Positions 13,204-22,200 of a stretch of DNA of 41,914 bases are shown piece after piece. Source of the stretch: Candidatus Aenigmatarchaeota archaeon (GTDB taxonomy: Archaea > Aenigmatarchaeota > Aenigmatarchaeia > QMZP01 > JAFGSV01); NCBI GenBank assembly GCA_021163005.1, contig JAGGXP010000037.1, positions 1 to 41,914 of the forward strand. The letters run 5' to 3'. Both the position numbers and the translations under genes were made by a program. How positions within the stretch are numbered: position 1 is the first letter of the stretch; each line of letters starts with the position of its first letter. The notes beneath the pieces are model-generated. The model did not search any database. It saw only the letters and a list, made by a program, of their open reading frames with translations, and was not told where the DNA came from.

Positions 13204-15267
13204 TCATTCCTCCAGGTCCTTAAGAAGCTTGCCCATCTCTGTCTTGTACTCCTTCTTGAGTCCCACAATCTCGTTCATCAGGCGGGTGAGCTTCTTCTCA
13301 AGCATAGAAAGCTTTCTGGCATTGGATTCAGATTTGACGGAAGTCGAAGAGGAGGCTGATGAAATCTCTGATACCGTCCCGGACAGCTCGCTGAGCTTTG
13401 CGTCAAGCTCTGCCTCCTTTGCTGCAAATCTCTCCCGTTCAGCTGCAATCACATCCTTGAGTTCCGACTTCAGGCCAGTTGAAATGCCTGCCATGTCCTT
13501 TGAAACCTTCAGCGCCTCCTTCTCTATGTTTGACCTGACCTTTGCCGAAAGCTTGTCCATCTCATTCATGGAAGAAGCCATCCTGGCTTTCATGCCTGCA
13601 ATCTCCTGTTGAAGGTCTGTGACAACAGCTCCAAGCTTCTGGAGGTTCTTGATTTCTGTTTTGAGGACAGCATTTTCTTCCCTGAGTGTGTGTATGTCGT
13701 TCTTCAGGTTCTTCCTGACATCATTAAACGAGCGGACATTCTCACTGAGTATGCTTGATTCCGCTTTTTCAAGCCTGCCCTGTATGTCCTTTTCCATAGC
13801 CTCCATCGCATTCCTGAGCTTCATGTCGTCCTTCTCTGATTTGCTCTGCACTGCGGCGTTTATGGCGTCAATCTTTGCGTCAAGCGCAGCTATTTCCTGC
13901 TTTCTTTTCTCCGTTTCGGCAGCAACCTGCTCGAGGTTAGCTGAAACGCCGAGAATGTTCTTGATGTCCCTTTCCATCAGCCCTATCTTTTTGTCTGCTT
14001 CCATAGAGGATTTTTCTATGCCCCTTTCGAGGGACTTTCTCGTTTTGGCAAGCTCGTTCTTCATGGCAGTTTCTCTGCGGATGGTCATGTCTCTCAGCGT
14101 ATCTATCTGCTCGGCCAGCCGCGCCTCGGTTACATGCATCTTCTCGTCAATGGAGTTGTCGCGCTTCATGAGCTTTTCTGTTTTCTCGTTGAATATCCTT
14201 TCCATCTCTTTGGTTGTTTCCGAGTTGGATGCTATGCCCGCCTCAATGGCAGCTATTCTCTTGTCAATACCTGCTGAGAATGATTTCATTTCCCTGCTGA
14301 GCGCAGCCTCGTCCTTCTTCACACGAGCCTCGGCCCTTTTTTCAAAAGCGGCAATCTCCTTCCTCATGGATTCGAGCTCCCTTTCAGCCGACTCCCTGCT
14401 CTTTTCAAGCTCGAGTTTGAGCCCGCCGAGGTTCTTCTCGTCAGCCTCGCGGAGCTCTGAGGAAATCTCAAGTATTCTCTTCTCAACGTCCCCCGAAAGG
14501 GTCTCCATACCGGCGGCGACGTCTGCCTTGGTGGATGCCATCTGGTTTTTGAGGGACTGGCTGAGCCTTTCCATCTCTATCCTTGTCTGTGTCAGGTTGG
14601 ACACAGTTGTCTGCAGCTTGCCCTCAAGCCCCTGGATGTCTCCCTCGAACTTCCTCAGTGCCTCTATGTCTTTGCCGAGAATTATGCTGCGCTCCTTGAG
14701 CAGCTCTATCTTTGAATCAAGCTTTTTCTGGCCCGCGGAAAGTTTCAATGCAAATTTCTTTTCCTGCGAGGCGTTGGACTTCTTTATGATATTGTCGAAA
14801 TCTGCCTGAAGAGCCAGCAGCCGCTCCTCCAGCTTCATGTCGCCTTCCTGCGACTTCCTGACAGATGCCTTGAGTGCTCTCCTCAGCTTCTCACTGTCTG
14901 CCCTGAAATCCGCCGACAGGGATGCTATCCTTTTGTCTACTTTCGAGAGGTCCTGCTTTACTGTCTTCTCCATCTCGGCAAGTGTGTCAGCGAGCGACTG
15001 GTCAAAAAGCCTGAGCTTCTTTTCCCGGCTCTCAATATCGTTGAGCCGCTTTGTCACCGGATTGACCTGGTTGTTTATGAAGTATAAAAGACGCTTCCCT
15101 GCCTCACCGTAAACATAGGATGCCTCCTTGAGCTTGTTGACGAGATATTCGTTCCTTGCCTCAATTGTCCTCTTTTCTTTCTTGAGTTTGTCGGCCTCAG
15201 TCTTGTACCTGACGGCATCCTCCCTGAGTCTTCTGAGTTCCGACTCGACCTCCCTTATCTCGTCCAT
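13204..15267 (-). CDS. Long coiled-coil protein (687 aa)
   Basis: A helical, heptad-rich protein throughout, starting MDEIREVESELRRLREDAV. Residues about 50-75 (YVYGEAGKRLLYFINNQVNP) are a less charged interruption that could be a small interaction site. No catalytic motif or TM helix is present. It begins 4 nt after the previous gene's stop and ends 1 nt before the next start, so it is one of a tight run of genes likely made in fixed ratio. It resembles its 669-aa neighbour in composition and in recurring alternations of Lys-Lys-Asp and Leu. Confidence 0.85.
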   Translation of the reverse strand: MDEIREVESELRRLREDAVRYKTEADKLKKEKRTIEARNEYLVNKLKEASYVYGEAGKRLLYFINNQVNPVTKRLNDIESREKKLRLFDQSLADTLAEMEKTVKQDLSKVDKRIASLSADFRADSEKLRRALKASVRKSQEGDMKLEERLLALQADFDNIIKKSNASQEKKFALKLSAGQKKLDSKIELLKERSIILGKDIEALRKFEGDIQGLEGKLQTTVSNLTQTRIEMERLSQSLKNQMASTKADVAAGMETLSGDVEKRILEISSELREADEKNLGGLKLELEKSRESAERELESMRKEIAAFEKRAEARVKKDEAALSREMKSFSAGIDKRIAAIEAGIASNSETTKEMERIFNEKTEKLMKRDNSIDEKMHVTEARLAEQIDTLRDMTIRRETAMKNELAKTRKSLERGIEKSSMEADKKIGLMERDIKNILGVSANLEQVAAETEKRKQEIAALDAKIDAINAAVQSKSEKDDMKLRNAMEAMEKDIQGRLEKAESSILSENVRSFNDVRKNLKNDIHTLREENAVLKTEIKNLQKLGAVVTDLQQEIAGMKARMASSMNEMDKLSAKVRSNIEKEALKVSKDMAGISTGLKSELKDVIAAERERFAAKEAELDAKLSELSGTVSEISSASSSTSVKSESNARKLSMLEKKLTRLMNEIVGLKKEYKTEMGKLLKDLEE

Positions 15268-15271
15268 AACA

Positions 15272-17257
15272 TCACTTGAATTCCTTCAGAAGGTACGCTA
15301 TCCTCTCCTTCTGCTGCGCGAGTTTGCCTTCCAGCCTCTTCTTCTCCTCCGCATTCTGTGTTATTAACTTCTGAAGTTCCTTCTTCTCAGAGTCAAACTT
15401 CTGGTCGAGAGCCTTCTGGTGCTCCTTCACCTCGTTGAGGTTTTTGAAAAGCGCGTCGACCTTCTCATGAAGCTTCCTCGTCGGGACCGCCCTCTCATCT
15501 ATCTCCTTTATCTTCTCCTCAAGGCCGTCAGCCCTTCTGACAAAGAACTCGCGTATCTCCGTTATGTCCTTGGTCTTGTTGTCAAGCTCTGTGATGATTT
15601 CTTTGGGTGTTTTAAGCTTTTCAATCTCGTCCCTGAGGTCGTGCAGCTTGTCCTTCAGCATGTCTATCCTCTCGTCAAGCTTTTCGTCTTTCTCCTCAAG
15701 TTTTTTCATCATGTCCTCAAGGGCTTCGAATTCACCCTTCAGGGCAGAGAGCGCCGCGATGTCCTGGTGAGCTTCTGAAAGGCTGTTCTCAAGGCTCTGC
15801 AGCTTGTCGCTGAAAAGCGTGAACCTGCTCGCGAAATCCTTTCTTAGCTCAGCATTCTCCGCTTCTATCATGCCAGGGAAAATCTCCTTCATCTTTTCGG
15901 TCATCTCCTTCTGGACCGACTTGTTCAGGTCTTTCATTATGGTGTTGGTCTCGACGAGTCCCTTTTTGAGGGCAGTTGCTGTCTCCTCAAGCTTGGCTAT
16001 CCTGTCGTCGAACTTGTAAAGCGACTTTATATCCTTTCTGTCAGCTTTTATTTCCAGAAGAACCTCGGCGAGCTTTTCCCTGACCTTTTCGTTGACATCC
16101 TCTACTGCCTTCACGCGCTTTGCGAACGGGTCGATTTTTTCCTCGGTCTCCCTTTTTACAACAAGGGGTATGACCTCGTTCTTCAGGTCGTCCGCATTTG
16201 ATATGAGCATCCTCAGCCTGTCCACATTCTCCGGTCCGAGCTTCTTCTCGAACTGTTCCATCTTCTGCTCAAGTTCCGGTATCTTTTCTGTGGACTCAAG
16301 CTCCCTGTCTATGGCCATGAACCTGTTCTCAGCTTCCTCCTTGAAGGCATCAAGGAGTGTGGCAAGGTCCTTGAGTGATTTTTTGAACCCGTCCACCTCG
16401 TTTTTCAGTTCCACGCCGCCTCCCATTGCCATCAGGCCGCCGGAAACCTCTCCCTTCGCTCCCTGTTGGGTCGCTGGGGCGGGCTTTGCCTTGGCCTCCT
16501 CAAGCTTCTCGCTGAGCTCCTTCAGCCGCTTGTCGAACATCTTCTTCATGGTTTCGGCGACTTCCTCTTCACCCTTGCCCTCTTCCTCTTTCTTCTTGTT
16601 CATGGCTTGTATGGTCTCGGCCAGCTGCTTTATCTGTGATGCTGTCTTCTCCTCAAGCTCCTTTAGTTTCGGTTCGATGTTTGCAGCAGCCATCTGCGGC
16701 ATCATCTGAGGCGGAACCTGCTGGGGAGCATTCTTTGACTCCTTCACCTCATTGGAAAGATCCTCTATGAGTTCGGCCAGCTCTTCCTCCTTCTTCATTG
16801 CCTCTTCCTTCTCTTTTTCAAGCTCCCTCATGGTTTCCTTCTGGGTCTCTATCTGCTTTTTAAGTTTTTCAACATCAGACTTCGAGGCTTTTTTCTTTGG
16901 CTTTGGGGATTCATCATCTTCTGCAGGCTTCGGCTCTTCCGTTGGCTGCTGCGCTTCTGGCGCAGATTCGGCAGTTCCAGGCTGGGCCGCAGGCTCAGAT
17001 TCGGCACTATCAGGTTTGGCTTCGGTTTTCTGCTGCGCTTCATTTGTTGCATTTGACGCAGCTTCTGCACTATCAGCTTTGGCTTCGGTTTTCTGCTGGG
17101 CCGCAGGCTCAGACTGTGCACGTTCAGGCTCCCCGAAATTCTTCAGGCCGCCCAGTCCCCCGGCCCCTCCTGAGCCGGCCTCAAGAGCTGCCTGCTCTTC
17201 AAGCTTCTTTTGTTCTTCCTCGAGTTTATTGTCATCCTTCTTCTTTCCGAACATCAC
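15272..17257 (-). CDS. Coiled-coil protein with Ala/Glu/Ser/Pro-rich N-terminal linker (661 aa)
   Basis: It begins MMFGKKKDDNKLEEE. Residues about 30-130 are a low-complexity linker built from QQKTEAK, PDSAES, EPAAQP and similar pieces, and residues about 130-655 are coiled coil. The MMFGKKK start resembles the short hydrophobic-plus-lysine N-terminus of the 3434-4744 protein. The linker is nearly the same as that of the 692-aa protein at 25560-27638, including identical DNA stretches. It overlaps the upstream TM gene by 4 nt. It is probably a cytoplasmic scaffold, and its exact role is unknown. Confidence 0.85.
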   Translation of the reverse strand: MMFGKKKDDNKLEEEQKKLEEQAALEAGSGGAGGLGGLKNFGEPERAQSEPAAQQKTEAKADSAEAASNATNEAQQKTEAKPDSAESEPAAQPGTAESAPEAQQPTEEPKPAEDDESPKPKKKASKSDVEKLKKQIETQKETMRELEKEKEEAMKKEEELAELIEDLSNEVKESKNAPQQVPPQMMPQMAAANIEPKLKELEEKTASQIKQLAETIQAMNKKKEEEGKGEEEVAETMKKMFDKRLKELSEKLEEAKAKPAPATQQGAKGEVSGGLMAMGGGVELKNEVDGFKKSLKDLATLLDAFKEEAENRFMAIDRELESTEKIPELEQKMEQFEKKLGPENVDRLRMLISNADDLKNEVIPLVVKRETEEKIDPFAKRVKAVEDVNEKVREKLAEVLLEIKADRKDIKSLYKFDDRIAKLEETATALKKGLVETNTIMKDLNKSVQKEMTEKMKEIFPGMIEAENAELRKDFASRFTLFSDKLQSLENSLSEAHQDIAALSALKGEFEALEDMMKKLEEKDEKLDERIDMLKDKLHDLRDEIEKLKTPKEIITELDNKTKDITEIREFFVRRADGLEEKIKEIDERAVPTRKLHEKVDALFKNLNEVKEHQKALDQKFDSEKKELQKLITQNAEEKKRLEGKLAQQKERIAYLLKEFK

Positions 17258-17526
17258 TTACCAAGCTCCTCTATGAGTTTTTTCGTCAGCTCCCTCTGCT
17301 TCCTGAAATCCTGATGAAGCTCTTCCATATGCCTTTCAAGCTTCTGTATCTTCAGTGTGAGGTCGGAGTCTGCCATGTCCTCCGGTCTTATGCCCACGAA
17401 CTTTTCCCATATCTTCTCAGTCGGGAGCTCGTATTTTCTTGAATGAAGAACATTGAATTTTCTCAGTTCATAGACCAGGAAAACTACAGAACCCACAAGC
17501 AGTGCTGACAAAATTATGTCTATCAT
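17254..17526 (-). CDS. Single-TM protein with cytoplasmic coiled coil (90 aa)
   Basis: The N-terminal helix IILSALLVGSVVFLVYEL (about residues 3-21) is a membrane anchor. It is followed by a basic linker and, from about residue 58, a coiled coil (LTLKIQKLERHMEELHQDF). It is the first gene of the coiled-coil run, with its own TATA-like box at 17555-17566, 29 nt upstream. It may tether the long coiled-coil proteins to the membrane. Size and layout resemble FtsB/FtsL-type anchors, but there is no sequence basis for calling it one. Confidence 0.82.
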   Translation of the reverse strand: MIDIILSALLVGSVVFLVYELRKFNVLHSRKYELPTEKIWEKFVGIRPEDMADSDLTLKIQKLERHMEELHQDFRKQRELTKKLIEELGK

Positions 17527-17554
17527 GATATCTGTGTTATAATTGGTTAATCGC

Positions 17555-17566
17555 TTAAATAAAATA
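17555..17566 (-). promoter_or_regulatory. TATA-like promoter of the coiled-coil operon
   Basis: On the minus strand the AT-rich box TATTTTATTTAA lies 29-40 nt upstream of ATG 17526 in the 45-nt gap after minD. It would permit transcription of the run 17526-11037 independently of minD. Confidence 0.5.
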
Positions 17567-17571
17567 GTATG

Positions 17572-18351
17572 TTATGCACGTGTTCTTCCGAAGCCGAAAA
17601 ACCTTGCTATCCTCGAGAGGAAGGTCTCGGGAACATATTTCTCCCCTATGAGCTTTCCGGCAAGTTCAAGGAAAGCCCGGCTCGCAGGCGATTCAGGGTC
17701 AAAGGACACAACAGGTGTCTTCAGGGCAAGGCTTCTCAGGACATTCTTGTCCATTGGCACAGTGCTTATTACATTCAGTTCGGAAAGCTGCTCAACCTCC
17801 TGCACGCTGAGCTCATATCTCTCCTTGCCTACCATGTTAAGCATTATGCCGAGCGGCTTGGTGTTCATCTCAAGGGCAACCTGATGGCATTTTATTATGT
17901 CCATTGTCGAAGGCACGAATGGCGTGGATATGAAAAGCACCTCGTTGCTGGCCCGCATGGTGGCCATGGCCTCGCGTCCCATGCCCGGCGCGCCGTCAAG
18001 AAGCACTATGTCGGCATCTTCTGAAAGCTTCTTTATGACACGCGAAAGCCTGCTTACGTCCACTCCCCTGAGGTCCTTAAGCGACAGCGAGGCCGGAATT
18101 ACCTTCAGGTTCGGAACGTGGTAGTCGTATATGGCTTCGTGTATCTTCGACTTTCCGGTGAGCACCTGGTTGAGCGTGACGGGAGAATAATACATCCCAA
18201 GGTAAAGGCTGAGATGGGATGTCGTTATGTTGCAGTCAACTATTATGACCTTCTTCTTGTAATATGAGGCGAGGGCTGTTCCCAGATTGGCTACGGTTGT
18301 GGTCTTTCCGACGCCTCCCTTGCCCGAAAGTATTCCTATAACCCTTGTCAT
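17572..18351 (-). CDS. minD: MinD/ParA-family ATPase
   Basis: A 259-aa deviant-Walker ATPase. The A motif KGGVGKTT is at residues 11-18, with signature Lys11 and catalytic Lys16. Switch regions include IIVDCNIT and IVLLDGAPGMG. The C-terminus ends FLSRIARFFGFGRTRA, an amphipathic basic helix of the kind that anchors MinD to membranes. Archaeal MinD proteins position surface structures such as chemoreceptors and archaella rather than FtsZ. Here it sits directly upstream of a membrane-anchored coiled-coil operon, so it may place that assembly. No minE or minC is seen. Confidence 0.92.
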   Translation of the reverse strand: MTRVIGILSGKGGVGKTTTVANLGTALASYYKKKVIIVDCNITTSHLSLYLGMYYSPVTLNQVLTGKSKIHEAIYDYHVPNLKVIPASLSLKDLRGVDVSRLSRVIKKLSEDADIVLLDGAPGMGREAMATMRASNEVLFISTPFVPSTMDIIKCHQVALEMNTKPLGIMLNMVGKERYELSVQEVEQLSELNVISTVPMDKNVLRSLALKTPVVSFDPESPASRAFLELAGKLIGEKYVPETFLSRIARFFGFGRTRA

Positions 18352-18405
18352 TATCCAAAACCTGTTTATTTTTTGATGTTTTTGATTAATTAAACTTCCC
18401 GTGCA

Positions 18406-19074
18406 TCACCACTTCAAGTTGCACAGCAGTTTGGTCAGTTCCTCCTCGCTGCTGAACAGCGCCGGAAAGCCGTCTGAACCTCCGATTGTTGAATGAAGCT
18501 CATACATGTAATTAAGCAAATCTGCCCCTGTTCCGAGTGACAGTGCTGTGGCTATCATCTTTGACACTATCTCAGCGTTGTACTTTTTGGAGAAGGCTAT
18601 CATGTTCGAGAAGAACACGTAAAGGAATACGTGCAGGAATATATATCTTCCGTATGTTCCGAGTATGTCGCGGCTGCCCCTGTAGAGTATCCTCAGGTTG
18701 GAAAGCTCGAAGAAGTATTTCCTGTAACTTTCCATGAACGGCTGGACGTATTTCCATTTCTCTTTCACAGCAAGCTCCGGGGACCAGAAGCCGCCCAAGG
18801 TTTTCTCCTGGCCGAAAAGCCCGTAGATGTATTCGGGTATCCATTCGAACCTTGGCTTTATCCTGTTGCCCACTATGTCTATGTACCTCTGCTCTTCCAT
18901 CAGCCTGAAAAGGGGCTTTCCCAGTCCCGCCTCGTTGTGATACAGGTAATTGGTTTTGATGTCCCAGATGGTCTGTATCCTGAAGAGTGATATGCCGTCC
19001 TTTTGTCCGGCGCAGCTGAGCCATATCAGCCAGAAGTTTTTGTAGTCAGTGAGCCTTTCCTTGACTTTTCCCAT
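18406..19074 (-). CDS. Conserved-looking protein of unknown function (222 aa)
   Basis: The family is not recognised. The chain is rich in aromatic residues (Tyr, Phe, Trp). It has a helical, mostly soluble N-terminal half (MGKVKERLTDYKNFWLIWL) and a hydrophobic patch at about residues 140-160 (FLHVFLYVFFSNMIAF), possibly a buried or membrane-associated helix. It has the overall feel of a winged-helix protein, but no motif proves that. A TATA-like box at 19098-19109 lies 24-35 nt upstream. It ends 54 nt before minD and may be co-transcribed with it. Confidence 0.75.
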   Translation of the reverse strand: MGKVKERLTDYKNFWLIWLSCAGQKDGISLFRIQTIWDIKTNYLYHNEAGLGKPLFRLMEEQRYIDIVGNRIKPRFEWIPEYIYGLFGQEKTLGGFWSPELAVKEKWKYVQPFMESYRKYFFELSNLRILYRGSRDILGTYGRYIFLHVFLYVFFSNMIAFSKKYNAEIVSKMIATALSLGTGADLLNYMYELHSTIGGSDGFPALFSSEEELTKLLCNLKW

Positions 19075-19248
19075 GTATTTTATTATATTGTATGAACCTA
19101 TAAAAATATCACCGTCTGTCTACATCCGGAAAAATGGCTGCCCTTGCCAGAGGCTCGGAGGTGTTACATGGATTTATTTCTTCAGGGACGAAAAAAATAG
19201 TATGGACATATGATATGATAGATACTATTATAAACATATAATGCGGCG
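19075..19248. promoter_or_regulatory. Intergenic region between the unknown gene and the giant operon
   Basis: It holds the TATA-like element CTATAAAAATAT at 19098-19109 for the leftward gene. The right part (about 19195-19245) is very AT-rich and may serve transcription termination of the surface-protein operon. No gene is seen. Confidence 0.45.
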
Positions 19249-22200
19249 CTAATATGCGGTCCCGCCGAGCGCTTTGAGCTTTTCGATGTTTCTCTTGCGC
19301 AGTTCGTTGTAAGCCGTCTCTGAAATGATGCCCTGCTTGAACTCCCTCTCGAGAAGCGAAAGAACCTTTTCTATCTTCTGTTTCTCCTCTTCCTTCCTTG
19401 CGGCAGCCTCGGCATCGAAGCGCGTCCTTGACGCAGACGGGCCAAGCTCAAGGAGCTCCTTGCCCGTGCTGAGTTCCGGGCTGCGCTTCCTGAACTCGAA
19501 TATCTTTTCCAGGCGCTTTTTGTATCTGTTTGCCACGATTACCAGTGCCAGCACAACTATGGTCAGCAGGAGTATGAGTGTCAGCATCCAGTCCGGAATC
19601 TCTATTATGGTCGTTGGCTTCAGGGGCGGGGCATTCCTGAGCAGCTCCCTGCCCCGGTCAAGCAGCCTCCAGCCCGTAGTTACGGAATCAAGTGCCTCAT
19701 CAAACATGCGTGCATCAAGATAGCCCTCGGTGAGTTCTATCTGGTGTTGTATCTCGCCTATTATGTCCTTGACCCTCGAAAGGTCCTTCTCGCCCCGCTT
19801 CTCTTCGACGTCGACATCCTCTTTGAATTCCTCGAATGCCTGCTTGAGCTTCTTGAGCTGGTATCTCACGAGATCCTCGCGCGAGCCGAACACTATGATG
19901 GACGTGAGCTTCTCGTCGTAGGCCTCGTCTGAGCTGGCGTTGATTGTTCCGTAGTACTGTCTCGCCTCAGTACCGGGAGGCACGAATATGTTGAAGGTGA
20001 ATATCTCCGTCCCGCCAGGATTGAGCAGAGGCAGCAGCTTCGGCGTCACGTTGTACCAGCTGTCGGGTATGCCTTCCAGAACTACTTTTACATTGTGGAG
20101 AACAGCCGTGCCTGTGTTGTTCACTGTCACCGATGGGTACTGCGTCCAGCCGGTTTCAGTGGTTATCTCTTCCGGATATTTGCTTATCTCTATGGACGGG
20201 ACCGGCGGCGGGCCTGCAGGCCCTGCCGGCGCCCCTCCTTCGCCGCCCCCGCCGCCTCCCGGCGGCGGACTTGGACCGGATGGAGGTGCTTCTGTGGTGT
20301 TGAAATACTTGTAGGCAGCTGCCTTCTCAGTGCCGGAATAGGTAACCACGAATGTTATCTTGGCTTCTCCGAGATAGCTTATCCCCGAAGGGTATATGCT
20401 GTGCGTTATCTCTGAATTGGCAGGAACGAGAACCGTGTCAAGGCCTTCCTCAAGCGACTGCCCGGTATCCCTTCTGGTGAGGTTCCACTGTATGAATGCG
20501 TCCTGGGAGTCGTCGCCGGTGTTCTCTATTACAACTGTTATATGGAGTTCCGGTATACTGGCGTCAACAATGTTTATGTCCCTGACATCGAAAGGCCCTC
20601 CGACAAGTCGCGTGTAAATATCCTTGGTTATTGTGTTGCTGTCCTTGGTTATTGTGACTACCCAGCGCCAGTTGCCCTGGTTCGAAGATGTGGAAGTATT
20701 ATAGTATCTCAGGTACCTGCCTGTCGAAAGCTTTGTCATGCTCTGGTTTGAGAGTATGAGGTTGTCAAGCGGGTCGTAAAGCGAGACCTCTATTGTGTCC
20801 GGGTCTATGTTGCCCACACCGTCTGTAACAACTGCCACAATCTCCAGCCCGTCGGTTGTGCTGGTCTGGGCAGGTGCCTCAAGGTCGAGTGTCAGCATCC
20901 CGGGTCTTGTCTGCAGTACAGTGAAGTTGACAGTCGTGCTGTTGTCAACTGTCATAGAGACAGCCGAATCGTAGAATTCTGAAAAGGAGTTGATGCTGTA
21001 TGTGCCTGTGACGGAGTCTGAGTAGAGGTCGAATATGGGGTAATAGTCCGGCTCGCCCTGGCTGTTGGTCGTGAAGTCAGCGTTCTGCATGAGCACAAGC
21101 CTGCCGAGTGGGTCTGTGATGTTTATGCTCACATTCGTCCCCTGAAGAGACAGCCCCTCGGCATCCGTGACTCTGTAAAGTAGCGTGCCGCGCTCGCCCT
21201 GATAATATTCTCCTGTCTGTCTTGTCGTGGAAAGGTTGACAACAAGCAAAGTGTATGCATAGAAGCTTGAGTTTTCGGTGTCGTTTAGACCGGCATTGTC
21301 CTCTGCATATACCTCTATCGTATAGTTTCCCCTTTCCGTTGTGTCGCCCCATGTGCCGTTCACCGGGTCTGTGGGATAGAACTCCTGATAGGTGTAGGGA
21401 TCTGTGGACGTGCCGACGCGCCTCATTTTTATCTTGTCAGTGCCGCCGCCAGGGCGTTTAACAGTCACAGTTGTAAAGTTTATGCCGTATATGCCCGCCT
21501 GGTCCGTGACATAGACAAGGATTTCAGCGCTTCCCAGCTGAGGTATAAGGGAAGGCGTGAGGTTTATGCTTATGAGTGGCGCAACGAATGGTGTCAGAAG
21601 GACGCTGAAGTTCCTGCTCGCCGGCTGGCCGCCGGCTGCGGTGACATTGTAGCTGGCGTTGTAGAATACAAGCGGATCACCTGTGACATTGTAGAATATC
21701 TGGAATGTTGTGCTTGTCTGGTTCTCGAGCTGGAAGGATGTCAGTTCAGGCCATGTGTTGTTGTTCTCGCTCGTGCTTGTGGCAGCCGGGCTTATGCTGA
21801 ATGAGATGTTGACGTTGCCTGTGTTGTTTATGGTTATGTTGCAGGCCGTTCCGTTATCCGGGCTTTCGGGATGCTCGCAGCTCGCGGGGTTCAGCACCCA
21901 TGTCCTGCTTTCAGGGACAGTTATGTTGAACTCTATTGTCTTGTAGCCGCTGTTGTTCGTGGTGACATTTATGTATCCGAGGTATGTGCCGTTGGGATAG
22001 CTGAGCGGTATGCTTCCCGTGACATTGACTGTTATTAACTGCCCGGGATAAACTATGCCGTTCTGTGTCTGTGTCACATTCGGAACTGCTGTAAGATTGA
22101 AGTTCTTGAAGTTTCCCATCTCGTCGCCTATTGTTATTGTGACATTCGTGACGTTGTCATTGCCCGTCGAGTTGAGGGTGAAGTTTGCTATGACACCGGA

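Noticed and set aside
13619-14809. 396-aa Ser/Leu-rich plus-strand frame and several similar ones opposite the coiled-coil genes
   Set aside because: Glu/Lys-rich coiled-coil genes read backwards give Ser/Phe/Leu-rich frames without stops. No ribosome site or hydrophobic pattern supports them.
11193-15267. SMC/Rad50-like proteins
   Set aside because: No Walker A, Walker B, signature or hinge motif is present in either protein; they are plain coiled coils.
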